Shown here: piece after piece, positions 44,905 through 56,741 of the stretch
Layout of the letters: every line of letters starts with the position of its first letter
How positions within the stretch are numbered: the stretch's first letter is position 1
NCBI RefSeq assembly: GCF_026914185.1
Contig: NC_070565.1
Location: 2,418,001-2,482,000 of the forward strand
Direction of reading: 5' to 3'
Origin: Puccinia triticina
Taxonomy: Eukaryota > Basidiomycota > Pucciniomycetes > Pucciniales > Pucciniaceae
DNA length: 64,000 nt
The notes under the pieces: model-generated
What the model saw: the letters and a program-made list of their open reading frames with translations, nothing else
Told to the model about the DNA's origin: nothing
The model's database searches: none
Program-made: the position numbers and the translations under genes

Positions 44905-45420
44905 AATCCAAGTTTATTAAAGACAGCCAATCACAGAAATCAAGATCAAGAGTTCCTCCTACAACTCACCAAAATACAAAATGGCAAGACTGGGAAAGAA
45001 ACAACACAACCAGCCCATCATCCTTCCCTGGCTAGCAGGGTCAAAAATAGTGGGCAGATGACCCCCAGCGCGCCGCAGGGGCATTATGCAAAGGGTGGCC
45101 AACGAATATAACCCCCCAAACTGGGCAAATGCAACAGCGGAGGGGTGAGCCAAACCTCCAGCTGGAAGTGCAGCGCAGCGGTTTGACTGAGGAACAAATC
45201 AACCTGCTAGGAGCCTGCTTTTTATACTCAACACCCCTTGCCTCATTTTGTGAACACCAGCCTCGCCCAATGGTTGTCAAGCCACTAATCACCATCACCA
45301 CGAGACCGCCAGGTAAGTTGCAAGCCCAGCGCCATAGTCCCTGCCACGCCCCTGGCCATAACAGCCTGCGCCTTGCCTCACTGAATCTAAAAACCTGCCC
45401 ATACTACAGGTGAAAATACA
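44905..45420 (+). repeat. Dispersed LTR-like repeat, copy C
   Basis: It contains CCAAGTTTATTAAA, CTGGCTAGCAGGGTC, GGCATTATGCAAAGGG-like and GCAACAGCGGAGGGG blocks shared with copies A and B, and TTTTTATACTCAACACC as a TATA-like box. It begins exactly at the right arm of the foldback, so the boundary is uncertain. Confidence 0.55.
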
Positions 45421-45579
45421 ATCCATCATTCTGTATCTCATTGCTGTTGCTAGGACAACTCACACAAGCCCACTGGCCCCCTTCAAATCCCGGCGTACAA
45501 CATTCAACGCCACTAACCAAACAGACTAGGTGAGGCTGCTCAAACTCCAACAACTGCTATTCAGCCGCCGTGGTTAACA

Positions 45580-46257
45580 TCATGTTGTAAACAGTAAAAC
45601 TCGGCCACAGCACCTGGCAGTGTGGTGCTCCCACCTTCTTGCCAGCCTCAGAGCAAAAAACGACAGTCTACTCTCCCATCTCATTGGTCCGGTTGCCCGG
45701 ACAAGTGGCCGCAGTTCTTGGACCAGCAAGTCTCCGGGATCGACCAGTTCCAACCGCTCCTCAGCAATCTCCAAAACCGACGGGACTTGTTCGCGCTCGT
45801 TTTTGCGATTGGCTGCCTGGCAGTTGGTCTCTCCCACGCGACTTGATAAAGTCACTCAAGGATGAGCTGGTACACATTTTCTGGAAGCTGATGAAGTTCC
45901 CTGTTGTCGCCCTCATCAAGGAGCTCTTTTGTTTCCCGATAGAGCCTGGCATTGTCAATCATTTCCAACCCCAAATTACCGGACGAATCGGGTAAGTAAG
46001 TCAACGGTCTTGAACTGGCCATCCTTTCAACCTCCAAGCTTGTACGTGCTGATTCATTGCAGCACAATTTTGGCTACCTGCCTGTTTAACTCATTGATGA
46101 TAGCGGGGCTCAAGAGTTGGATCATGTCATTTGAATTGAGCTTATCAATCAATCGCCAGGGCAACATGAAGCTTGGCTCCATGCCCACATCGCCGATCCC
46201 ACTGCGCATCAGCCCATCTAGGTCCATCCAACCCAATCTCCCTATGGGCGCGAGCAC
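45580..46257 (-). pseudogene. Unrecognised minus-strand coding remnants in the CACTA body
   Basis: The minus strand gives successive coding-like pieces: GRLGWMDLDGLMRSGIGDVG and PWRLIDKLNSNDMIQLLSPA (46257-46054); MASSRPLTYLPDSSGNLGLE and ELHQLPENVYQLILE (about 46030-45852); then EIAEERLELVDPGDLLVQEL (45855-45580). A possible intron (donor near AGGCAG|GTAGCC, acceptor AATCAG) separates the first two; a frame change separates the last. They may derive from a transposon-encoded protein, but I cannot assign a family. From 46260 to 47131 no gene is supported. Confidence 0.3.
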
Positions 46258-47131
46258 ATCTTGATACTGTTTATCTTCCTGGATTCACTCTACCCATGCT
46301 TTGGCAGAAATTCATCAAACATTGTCAAATGAGTCTTGATTTGAAACACAAGTCATGTCAACATGAGCACGACCAGAAGACGCTCTTGTTCAGTGCTTGG
46401 AACAACCAACAGGGATACATTTTGAGTACAAGGTCCGACTGGGTCTGATCAAAAACACCAAGCAGCCCACCTATCAAGACGTTACTGAGGTCCTTGATGG
46501 CCCCAAAGCATCTGCACAACAGGTGATCCATATTGGACCTGAATTGGACCGGACCAGTTGAGGTGAAGTCAGCTTGACCCAGAATTTATCATCCCAAGAG
46601 CTTAGCCAAGCCAAGCGAGATCAGATCCTAGAGTTTGGTCAATTTTCTCAAATTCTTGCCAAGCAACAAGTGAATGGCATCTGTGAATCAAGTGACCATG
46701 AAGTCAGATCCAATGGTCACACCCAGTTTGGGGATTCCTCCAGCCCTGTGTATTGCTGTTGGTAATCAGTCATTCTCCATCAGTCTACCCAATCCATTCA
46801 CAGATTTCAAGAGTCATTCCTGGGCAATAAGTAGTCCCGTATTCTTGTGAGTGAGATGATGATTATGGCCGGAAGACTTGCGGGTTGTTTTTATGTTGAT
46901 TTGGGTGCGTTGAACCACCTTCCAAAGTTGCAATCCCAACCGTTGCCAGACCTATGGGGCTCAACTCAGAACAAGGAGATCTACAAGGAGCTACAAAAAT
47001 CATCAAACCCCCTGTTGGGCCTAATCAGCCTGTTTGATTTCCAGAAGTCCAGAAACATGTTCATGTCTGCCATGAATGGCTTGGAGCCAAAGGACCACTT
47101 CCCACTGAGGATCAATGACCAATTTGGATGG

Positions 47132-47347
47132 CACTGCCAGCACATTTGGCGGGGTTCAAGTCATCCTTGTTTAACTGGGATGCACTCAACCAATTTAAAA
47201 TGGGTTGATCTCAACCACTGAAATATAAGCCCAAGGGGGGTACCTTGGATTTACATTTCATCAGTTGAGATAAACCAAGTTTAACTTGGTTGAGTGTATC
47301 CCAGTTTAACTGGGATAACCTCAACCCAGCCAATTTTGCTGGTAGTG
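47132..47347. mobile_element. 216-bp foldback MITE, CACTRCCAGCA ends, TSD TGG
   Basis: Left end CACTGCCAGCACATTTGG and right-end complement CACTACCAGCAAAATTGG are flanked by TGG (47129-47131 and 47348-47350). The arms pair over most of their length (TTTAACTGGGATGCACTCAA facing its complement). It is CACTA-like in termini and duplication length. From 47350 to 48415 I see no gene. Confidence 0.75.
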
Positions 47348-48417
47348 TGGATGTTGTGATTTGGCTGTGATCTTCTTGGAAGATCTCACCAACAGGTTAT
47401 CATACAACTACCCATAACAAAAGGATTTATTGCATTGGCCCATTGATGTCAGTCCTTCCTTGTATAACTTCCTTGGTTCAAAAAAACACAAAATTGACGA
47501 TGATTTCTCTCTGTTTTTCTGCATGCAGCCAAAGGTCATACTAACCAGTATTTCCTGAGTGTGCCTTTACAATTGTCTTTCATGTAAAGTTTAATTATTT
47601 TCCCATTTATTTATCACCCCAGCTATCTGAATTGTGCCCATCTTGCATGATTAACTGTGGCTTTTTTCAGATAGTATGGCTTCCTCAGAAAGTGAAACAA
47701 AGCTGCCAAGGTTGTTTCAATGGCTTTCAGGAAGGTTGAAATCAAAAAGAATCAGAATCTGGTTCTGAATATTTGCAGTGGACCAAGAGCACTACATTGA
47801 AATGAAGGAAGTGGGCTATTTGGGTTTTTGTGGAGATGCTGCCAAATAACTCAAGCAACAATGACCATTTGATTTCTGTCAACCAAGAAGCTCATCAGCA
47901 GTTCCTTCTTATATCTTCTCATCAAAAACTAAACAAAGCAGGCAATTGATGGATTGAGACAAAGCTGTGACATTCATGATTCAAATAAACAGTAAATGCC
48001 TTTTTTGTGAGAGAGAATAATACAAAGGAATGGAAAGTGGTGGGTCTTAAGTAACAGAGAGGCAGACAAAATTTGAGTACTGATGAAACTGAAGATTTGG
48101 GGTTGTAGATCTGATGGGCAGTTTTCTCTATTGGAGTTATAGTCATTAATGGGAATTTACTTATGTGACAATATCAAGAGGGATTTTTGTAATGTAACTT
48201 CTGACCGCTAGCAGAAAATTTCTTATTGTTATCTGGTGAAATCAGCCTTTGTACATTTAGATAATGTAAAATAAGGGGCTACCCCCTAATACCATGAAAA
48301 ATAACTCAGATAATGTGCTAAACACGTTATCTGTTGTACTAATGCTGCAAAATGGGCAAAAACCTTGCAGTAGTGCACATCAGCAAGTAATAATGATAAA
48401 TCATTCCAATTTATCAA

Positions 48418-49370
48418 TTATGGTGTTCAAAGTTGGTTTGCATAATTTTATGCATGCATAAATCATAAAATCATAAAATCTTTTTTGCAGGGGATATGAC
48501 TGTCTGATTATGTAATACAAAATTTCCTCACCAAAATATTTTTATGATTTTATGATTTATGCATGCATAAAATTACAGACTTACTTCACGCACTGCGAAA
48601 AGCTCTTCGCGCACTGTGCAGTGCGCGAAGTTTGCAAACACTTCGCGCACTGCGCATGAAGGGCGCAACTTTTTCAAATTATTTTTTGACCAATCAATAG
48701 ACAAGCTTATTATTGTCCTCTGTGAATTTATTTGGAGTTTTTTGAAGCTTCCTTGTATGCTTAAAAATCCCACCAATAAAAAAAACAAGTACAGCCATTT
48801 GGGGACCTGGAATTCATATTCCCACAGGCCAAAAAATCCAATTAATTTATTGAATCATATTAAACATGTATTTAAAAGTTTTAGAACTTTTTGGCCACTT
48901 TGTACAAGGACAAGGCTTTCAAAAACCAGTAACTGTTTCTCAAGATATGCCAAAATGCACCAGTAAGTGGTGAACTTTCCTAATTTTTGAAAGCCTTATT
49001 CTTGCACAAAGTGGCCAAAAAATTCTAAAAAGCTTGAATTCATATGTATCATTATTCACTAAATTATTTGGATTTTTTGACTGGTGGGAATATGAATTCC
49101 AGGTCCCCAAATGGCTGTACTTGTTTTTTTTATTGGTGGGATTTTTAAGCATACAAGGAAGCTTCAAAAAACTCCAAATAAATTCACAGAGGACAGTAAT
49201 AGGCTTTTCTATTGATTGGTCAAAAAATAATTTGAAAAAGTTGCGCCCTTCACGCGCAGTGCACGAAGTGTTTGCAAACTTCGCGCACTGCACAGTGCGC
49301 GAAGAGCTTTTCGCAGTGCGCGAAGTAAGTCCGTAAAATTATGCAAACCAACTTTGAACACCATAAATGT
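48418..49370. repeat. Large inverted repeat with GCGCGAAG-rich arms
   Basis: Outer arms (TATGGTGTTCAAAGTTGGTT) lie at about 48420 and 49368. Inner arms run from GACTTACTTCACGCACTGCG (48578) through AGCTCTTCGCGCACTG and about 330 bp further, and reappear inverted up to 49333. The centre is near 48960. The left outer arm is interrupted by a smaller foldback at about 48450-48574 (TGCATGCATAAATCATAAAA and its complement). There is no credible gene; frames on both strands are mirror images. Confidence 0.8.
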
Positions 49371-49827
49371 TTCAAAAAAATTCTCATAAACACCTTAAAA
49401 TGTGTCCTAAAGTTTTATAAATTTCAATTTTGAACCCCTATTATCTCCATATTATCCCCCCCCCAAATTATGGAGGATAGAATATAACATGTAAGGGAAT
49501 AGGAAAGGGAGGAAAAAAAACAACAGAAGAATTTTTGAAGTTAGTGTGTAACAGTAACAGCACCAATTCCATTGCATTTTTGTTATATTGTTGTTACTGG
49601 TAACATAATTCCAATTGCTGCTCTTAATCTAGAGAAAAATGCTAAAACTTACTGGTTTGTGATAATTGATTGAGATCAAGTTTTCACTAGCAAATTTTAG
49701 GCCAAGGGAAGTCATCCACTATCACTTAAATGGAATGATTTAGAACTGGGGTTTTTACCTTGTTTGCTGGTGAGTGCTGAGGTGGGATACTTTCAATGGA
49801 ATCTGCAGCAGCGCAGCCGCCCTGGCC

Positions 49828-50402
49828 TCTAGTCTGTGGTTGATAACAAAAGTAGATAAAAAAAAGAACCTGACAAAAATATGCTAAACCATGGTAAACT
49901 AATTGCAAAAAGGCCTCCTATGCATGTAGCACTTCAAGCATGATATGCAATATCTTCAGCAAGTTCAACCAACCAAATTAAAAATGTGTGCAGGATGGTA
50001 TCATGAGAGAGGTCAGGGGTCAATGTTTTTCCTTTTTTGAAAAAAAAAGTTGATTTGCAGACTTCTGATAACAGATCAATTGTTGAAGTAAAAAAAAAGA
50101 AAAATTGAGACCCCTCAGCCACCCTGGATTAATCCTGAAACTTGCAATGTCTTTTTTTCAGGAAGAATTGAATGGTTTATGCAGAAATTTATGAATGTTA
50201 TCAGGCAGAAAAAAAAGATTCCTGTGGCTTGAAGCTAACAGAAGGTAAAGGAGAGAGATTATAGAATAGTATTAAGGAGACATGGAAAACAGAAAAAGGT
50301 ATCAAGAAGAATAATAAAAAAAAAAATTGATCAATATAAATTGATCAATATACACTATGTTGATCAATATACGACATTGCAAATTCATCAATCTTGGTAG
50401 TG
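49828..50402 (-). repeat. CACTA right terminal inverted repeat
   Basis: This is the partner of 39280-39854, running from CTGTGGTTGATAAC to CTTGGTAGTG. The arms are similar but not identical, so the element has had time to diverge. Confidence 0.85.
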
Positions 50403-50405
50403 TAA

Positions 50406-50543
50406 GTCCCCGGGGGTGGGTTTTTGGGGTAGTGGGAGCCTATTTTTGGAATTAATATGATATTTTTTTTGTGTCATGAGGACAGCTCCAAAAACTCCAA
50501 CATTTTTTGGAAGGGGCAAGTAATATCCCTTCTTTTGATCTAT

Positions 50544-50576
<33 letters not shown>

Positions 50577-51160
50577 GCCTCCTTTTTTTGGGGGAAGTCG
50601 CTGTGAGCAAAGTATTTTTTGGCTTGCGCGCACAGCAGGCCTGACGTTGGGTAGTGGTTGATTCTGTGCGCAAAGAGTTTTTCTCTCACCACCCCAAGAA
50701 GGATGGCAATGAGTGCACATTGCCATGCTCTAACATTCCTCTAAAACAACTCTTAATTGTATCTTAATTCCCTCAAAGAGACCTCTTACTTTCCTCAAAC
50801 AACCCTCTTAATTTCCTCAAACACCCGGCACCACCCCCAAAAATGAAGGAAATGTGTGCTTATTGCCATGCTCTAAAGCTTTTGTTACTTGAATCATTCC
50901 AATTTAGAGCCAGGGTTCTCAGTAAGGACTTTGGATGATTGTCCAAAACCACTTCCAGGATGTATGTGCAATATGAGTATGGAGGGATGGGATCAGTTAA
51001 CCAAGTAACAACAAGCTCAAATCTCAGTTAAATGATTGTATCACAAGGTTATACTTGGTGGTAATACCAGGCAAGACCTATGTAATAGCAATGTATTGAT
51101 CATGGCAATGTGTGCACATTGCCATCCTTTTTGGGGTGGTGTCTGCTGCACGAAGTAGGT
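50406..51160 (-). repeat. GGACCTACTTCG-related element, right copy with insertions
   Basis: Read on the minus strand this matches 37577-37850, from GGACCTACTTCGTGCAGCAG near 51158 to CCCCGGGGACTTAC next to the CACTA end. The CACTA target site therefore lies at its edge. It contains a 31-base A-run (50545-50575) and a nested element at 50687-51141. Confidence 0.55.
50687..51141. mobile_element. 455-bp inverted-repeat element, CACCACCCC ends, TSD TCT
   Basis: The ends CACCACCCCAAGAAGGATGG and the complement of CCATCCTTTTTGGGGTGGTG form inverted repeats of about 40 bp. TCT lies on both sides (50684-50686 and 51142-51144). Removing it rejoins GAGTTTTTCTCT with GCTGCACGAAG, matching the uninterrupted copy at 37.6 kb. 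It is CACTA-like in termini and duplication. Confidence 0.75.
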
Positions 51161-51190
51161 CCGTATTTTTAAATGAGTGAATATTTTGCT

Positions 51191-53495
51191 TTAAGGAAAT
51201 TGGACTCCTCCCCCTTTTTGCAAAGAATAACTAATGATTGTGTTGTGTGAACAGTTTAGTTTCCTGCCCAGGAGATAGATCAAAGTTGGAATTGTTGGCC
51301 AGCTCATCATCAGAGTCTTCAGGTGGGTTATCTTCCAAGTTTTCCTCTTGCTCTGATGAATCTGGTTGATCTGGATCTTTGTCTTGTCAAATTTCTTCAA
51401 GTTCTGGTCTGCAAGGATGAAACTGTTTGATATGGGAAGCTGCGTAAGCCCTTTCAAGTTCCACACCATCCAATTCCTCCGATATATAAGATCATTTTGG
51501 TAATTATTTGGTAATTCTAAATGGCCCATTCCATTGGTTTGCAAAAAGTCTTCCCTATTGGTCTTCCAGACTTTTACTATAGATTAGAACTAATTTGCCC
51601 GGTTTCAGAGGTTTTCAAAGTTGTGCTGCCATCTTTCTATCCCAGTACCAGACAGAAGATTCCCTTACTTTCATCAGTTTTTTGTGAGCTATCACTAGAA
51701 TTTCTTCCCATTGTTCCAACTGCTTTGTTCAAGCTTCTAAGAGTTATTCCGTAGTTTTGATTTCCGTCCAATCAATTCCTAGATAGGTGTCCATCTCCAG
51801 ATCAACTGGTAAAACTGCTTTTTGTCCAAAAACAAGCTCAAACAGCAAGTATCCTGTGGTCCGCTTTGTTGATATTTGGTTGGAAAAGAGCACTAAAGGC
51901 AGATATTCTCTCCATTTTCCTCCAGATTTGCCACACATCTTGATCAAGGTGTCTTTAATTTGTTGATGTCCTCTTTCAATCATTCTGTTGGCCTTGGGAT
52001 ATTAAGGTGTAGGTGGTTTAAAATTTGCACCAATCTTTTCTGCAGCTTTGATAAACTCATTCTTGAATTCAGGTCCATTGTCAGCAGTAACCGTCTTGAT
52101 TGCCCTCATTGATAAACCCATTCTTCCAAGAGAAACTTTGCGATTGTTGCCGATTTTAGCTTTACCAAAAGTGCTGCTTCCACCCATCCTGATAAGTCAT
52201 CTCAAGCTACAAGCAAATATTTATATCTTCCAGCCTTGATGTGACAGACGTCCAGCGCTACTTGTCCGAATAAAGTGTTTTTGCCAGTTGGATTTTGAAT
52301 TTCCCTAGGTACTAGTGGGTCTCTCTTTTGACAGGGTTCACAGCTTTGTATCCATAAACGGACCTTTTTCTTCAGACTTGGCCACCAAAATCGGCAGACT
52401 AGGCGTTGGTATGTTTCTTCAAGTCCTTGATGACCAAGCTCCTTGTGAACCTTCCGTAAGAGTTTACTTTGATACAATATGTTTGAGATTACTAGTTGCA
52501 CCATTGGAGAGTGTCTATGCATTAGTTTTCCATCTTGAATGAAGTAGTTGGCTGACTTCCGCCTGAGTTTCTGAAATTCTTGAGGATCCAAGCCTTTGGG
52601 TTTATGTAGCGTTTGCAAATATTCCTTGAGATCTTTCCAAAACCCAGAGGTCTCCCATTCCAGAAGATGTGTAGAAGCTGAAATCATTTTGAAACAAGAG
52701 CAGGCTTTGATTACAGGTTCATCTTTGTCAAAATCTTCCGCCTCCTTGTAGAATTGGTCTTCTTTGTCACTTATTGGTTGTCTTGACAAGGCATCCGGCA
52801 TAGTGAATGTTTTACCTGGTTTGTGAACCATTTCAAATGAGAAAAGCTGAATGAATGCTACCCATCTGGTCATAGGTGCATTTGGAAGGGATGGTGAGTC
52901 TATCATTTGAATTGAAGATTGTGCATCCACTTGCAACTCAAAGTGTTGACCCCACAGTAGTGTTCGTAGTTTCTTGAGGATCCTGGCTACGCCACAGAGC
53001 TCTAGCTTTGGCTGAGAATATTTTGACTCCACCGGCAAGAAGACAACTAATTTGTAAAGAACTGGTTGAATAAATCCCGTTTCTAGTTCTTGCTGAGAAA
53101 GTACTTCTCCTGCCGCAATGAAGCTGGAATCCACAGCTAAGATAATAAGTCCGGCATCTTCAGAGTAGTCAAGGTTTTTCAAGGTGATGTCTTCTCCAAT
53201 GATCTCTTTGAGGTGGTTGAAAGCTTGATCACAGTCCTTGTCCCAGACCCATTTGATATCCTTTTGTGTCAGCTTCCTGAGAGGTGCAGCAATCTCTGAC
53301 AGATTTTTGATAAAAATTCTGACATAGGTTACTATTCCCATGAAGCCTCGGATTTCTGTGACATTATTCAGATTAGGCCAGGTTGAGATTTTGTTTTTCT
53401 TCTGGGATGACACACGCCTTCCTTCTCTGCAGACCACGTGTCCAACAATGTCTGAAGCTGGTACACAACAGGCAAACTTCTTCCCTGAGATGGTA
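51191..53495 (-). pseudogene. Gypsy pol, 3' part: RT end, RNase H, integrase
   Basis: Reading leftwards from the Copia insertion: LTISGKKFACCVPASDIVGH (RT connection), FMGIVTYVRIFIKNLSEIAA, RNase H with AVDSSFIAAGEVLSQQ and MPDALSRQP, then the integrase HHCC region (HKELGHQG, CEPCQK), ALDVCHIKAGRYKYLL (first Asp), VTADNGPEFKNEF (second Asp) and GMIERGHQQIKDT (Glu). A break near 52190 separates the first and second Asp segments, and another near 51990 precedes the Glu segment. The tail to 51191 is degenerate and ends with a purine tract (about 51203-51217). No LTR follows; the neighbouring foldback element truncates it. Confidence 0.85.
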
Positions 53496-53500
53496 AGTCC

Positions 53501-54014
53501 TTTTAGACAAGTGAGATAAGTGATCCGACTTATGAGGAGCACACGAGCGAGACACACAACAACCAACCTTTTAGACAAGTGAGATAAGTGATCCGACTTA
53601 TGAGGAGCACACGAGCGAGACACACAACAACCAACCTGAGACACGAGATGCGTGGATCAGTTGAGGAGAAATGCCGAGTTGAATGAATGGTTATTTCATG
53701 CACACCTTTTAGACGAGTGAGATAAGTGATCCGACTTATGAGGAGCACACAAGCAAGACACACAACAACCAACCTAAGAGGAAACAGTGATGAGAACATG
53801 GTGATGATAAGAGATAGTGAAAGAACAATACCTGAGACACGAGATGCGTGGATCAGTTGAGGAGAAATGCCGAGTTGAATGAATGAAGAAAAAGAGAACC
53901 GGTACAATGTGCCCGCGGGCTCTTGACTACATACAACTAGGTCTTTGACTACTGCGGCGAAGCTACTTGAGACTATAACAAGGTGACTGATAGGAAACCA
54001 CGGATAGTTCAATA
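53501..54014 (-). repeat. Copia 3' LTR (514 bp)
   Basis: Near-identical partner of 58219-58732, with module starts at 53501, 53569 and 53707. The purine tract GAAAGAGGGGGG (complement of about 54015-54027) lies directly inside it. Confidence 0.93.
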
Positions 54015-54028
54015 CCCCCCCTCTTTCA

Positions 54029-56741
54029 CTAGCTTGCTAGGTTCAAAACATTTACCAGCTTTTGGTGTTTAGGTCGGGCAAGTGATTTTGTCAGGCCGTC
54101 TGCTTGCATTTCAGATGTGGAGATGTAATTGAGTGAGATTGAGCCGGATTTGAGAATTTCACGGGTCCAGTGATACTTGAGGTCGATGTGCTTGGTCCGT
54201 TGTTGATACATTGGATTCTTGGCGAGGGCAATGGCTGCTTGATTATCGACGTGTACATTGAGTGAGGCTTGATCGATGACCTTCAGGGATTTAAGAAGAT
54301 AAGAGAACCACACTCCTTCTTGGGCGCCCTCATAAAGCGCTCGATACTCTGCTTTGGTTGTAGATGTTGACACAGATTGTTGCTTTCTTGACTTCCAAGA
54401 GATGATACTGCGTCCCCAACGGAGAAGGTAGCCCGTGTATGACCGACGACTGTCCGCGCAATTTGCGAAGTCCGCGTCGGTGAACATTTGCGGTGGACCT
54501 GATCCGCCTCCAAGAACTAGCTTGAAGGTTTTAGTCAACGAGAGATAGCGGATGAGATGGATGAACGCCCGCCAGTGGGTGATGCCGGGACGCTCCAGGT
54601 GCTGTGAGAGTTGAGACACTGCAAATGCAATGTCAGGGCAAGTTGCAACGGCGAGGTAGTTGACTGCGCCGATTGCCCTCCTGTAGTTGATGCCCAGCTG
54701 GAGAAATGCTTCGCGATCGTCTTCCGATGCCGCCTGAAGTCGTGTGTTTGGGACCATGGGAGTGTCAGTTTTACGAGCGTTGGTGAGGTTGTATTCATTG
54801 ACAAGCTTTTCAGTGTATGATTGTTGAGAAAGGGTGACTTGTCCTGGGGAGTGAGTGAGTTTCATGCCGAGGAGGGATGAGGCTTTGCCGAGATCTTCCA
54901 TTAGGTATTGCTCGGAGATCAATTTTTTGAATCGGTCAACGTCGTGGCTGACTATTACCATGTTGTCGACGTAAACGTGGACAAAGCATTGCCATCCAGG
55001 GACATTCGAGACAAACAGACATGGATCCGCAGGAGACGACTCAAAGTTGATGGAGTCAAAGAAATTTTTGAGATCCCGATACCACACCCTAGGAGCCTGA
55101 CGAAGACCGTAGATTGATTTCTTCAGCTTCAAACAGTAGCCCGGTGGGATTTGAAGACCAGCGGGAGGGCGGAGGTACACCACTTCTTCGAGAATGCCAT
55201 TTAGGAAGGCGTTCTTGACATCCATCTGATGGACTTCCATACCTTCATTCACACCGACTGTGATGACTGTCCGAAGAGCAGACTGACGACCAGTTGGTGC
55301 ATAGGTTTCGCCAACATTCACGCCTTCCTCCTGAGCGTTTCCTTGCGCGCATAGCCTGGCCTTGAGCTTAATCGGGATTCCATCGGCGTCGTGCTTGCGG
55401 CGAAACACCCAGACTGTGCCAATGAGATGAAAGCCCGGTTCGATCCGGACGACTTCCCATACCTCGAGCCGTTGCATTGGTTCGAGCTCGTCCTTTATTG
55501 CGATTAGCCAGTTCTTGGAGTCCTCCGATTGCATCGCCTCCCGATAGGTGCGAGGGACGTCGTCCAGGGGGTGAGCTGGTGCCAGAGCTGCCATAGCCAT
55601 GGGCTTGTACCATGGTTCGCTGGAATAGATTGAGTTTGCCATATGAGCACGGCGCTTGGTGGTGATGATATTTGAGGTGTCGATATCGGCAGTTACCGGT
55701 TTTGGTGGTGGCTGCTCTCTCGGCGCCCATTCCCACCTGGGTCGGCCAGGGACTGTCCCCGGGGGAATCGGTTCTTCCGGGGACCTAGGGCTTGCTGCGG
55801 GAGCAGTGACAAATGTTTCCGCAGTTGTATTGGATACGTCTGCCTGTCCGGATACGGGATCCGCACCCGGATTGAGGTCGGTTTGCAGTGGCGATTCCGG
55901 ATTGACTGGCGCAGTGCCTTCTTCCGATGATGGTAGGAAGTTGACAGAGTCTTCAAAGAAGTGAGAAGGGAATGTACCAGCTGGAGAACAGGTGGAGATT
56001 CCTGGAAAAACAGTCTTGTCAAATCGAACGTTATGACTGAACTCCACCTTGTTTCCTGGAATGAGTATTCTCCAGTTTGGAATACCCAGCCGGTACCCTA
56101 CGAGAATCCCTTCTTTCGCTGTGTCACCAAATTTCCCCTGCCTGCGCTCCTTCGGGATATTGACATAAGCCCTTGAGCCAAAGACCCGTAACCTTGAGTA
56201 ATCAAATTTCCTGCCGAACCAAAGCTCATGGGGAGTTTTCCACTTGATCTTTTGAGTCGGTGTGATGTTTTCGTACAAAACCGCTGTTGTCACTGCCTCG
56301 CCCCAGAGCTCGGCTGGGAGATTGCCCTCCTTGAGGAGAGCTCGAGCTTTTTCACTGGTGGTTCTGTTGCCTCTCTCCGCTACCGAGTTTTGTTGAGGAG
56401 TGTATGGAGCAGTGACATGATGAGTAACACCATTAGCATCAAAGAAGGCTTTGAACTCATTTGAGTTGAACTCTCCGCCTCCGTCTGTGACGACATTGAC
56501 GACTTTGGATTGGTGTAAATTGGTTACTGCACGATAGTATGATTTAAATTGCTTAAACGCCTTGTCTTTAGATCAAAGAATGTAGACTACTTTGAAGTAT
56601 GAAAATGCATCGGTGATTTTAAAGTAGTAGAGGCCTCCGCCAACGGTGGGAGGAGTGATTTTCCCACTGAGATCCATGTAAACAAATTCTAGGATACGAG
56701 TCGGAGGAGGGAGTGTTTTAGAGAAAGGAAGCAGAGTGGAC
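54029..56741 (-). pseudogene. Copia integrase core, reverse transcriptase, RNase H
   Basis: Coding resumes in the +1 frame at 56744 (SKSTLLPFSKTLPPP). Integrase core: VYMDLSGKI (Asp), VVTDGGGEFNSNEF (Asp), QQNSVAERGNR (Glu). A TGA at about 56573, probably from CGA, interrupts it; from there the frame is open for about 840 codons. RT: VHQMDVKNAFLNG, SIYGLRQAPRVWYR, catalytic box FVHVYVDNMVIVS (YVDN, not YVDD). RNase H: FTDADFANCADSRRSYTGYL, STSTTKAEY, HIDLKYHW, ADGLTKSL. The end of the frame abuts the polypurine tract. Two small lesions therefore separate this copy from an intact one. Confidence 0.85.

Larger units (their letters stand above)
39855..44908. repeat. Mirror-image foldback of a 173-bp satellite
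   Basis: The arms start GATTAATGAGGAATATTTCC on the left and end with the complement on the right. Between them, units of about 173 bp (landmarks TTGGTAGTTTCTTGGTG, CACTATATCTCAACACAGCC, GGATTCATTGTGTACC) run in one direction to about 41622, then flip and run the other way to about 44830. Roughly 23 units remain around two insertions (40355-40738 and 43698-44620). The reversal point lies inside one unit. Confidence 0.85.
39280..50402. mobile_element. CACTA-superfamily DNA transposon, about 11.1 kb, TSD TAA
   Basis: The left end CACTACCAAGATGGATGAAT (39280) and the right end, whose complement is CACTACCAAGATTGATGAAT (50402), are followed inwards by about 575 bp of inverted homology. TAA flanks both sides (39277-39279 and 50403-50405). 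CACTA ends with a 3-bp duplication define the En/Spm-CACTA group. The body contains a mirrored satellite, nested elements and weak minus-strand ORFs at 45.6-46.3 kb. I found no recognisable transposase, so it is probably non-autonomous or gutted. Confidence 0.8.

Noticed and set aside
46847..47221. 124-codon plus-strand ORF
   Set aside because: Its 3' third runs into the foldback element at 47132-47347; no domain or exon support.
48616..49336. Pairs of matching ORFs on opposite strands
   Set aside because: Mirror images created by the large inverted repeat.
53530..54012. Hydrophobic LTR-encoded proteins (LVVVCLARVLLISRITYL)
   Set aside because: Products of the repeated 68-bp module in the Copia LTRs; identical in both LTRs and not gene-like.
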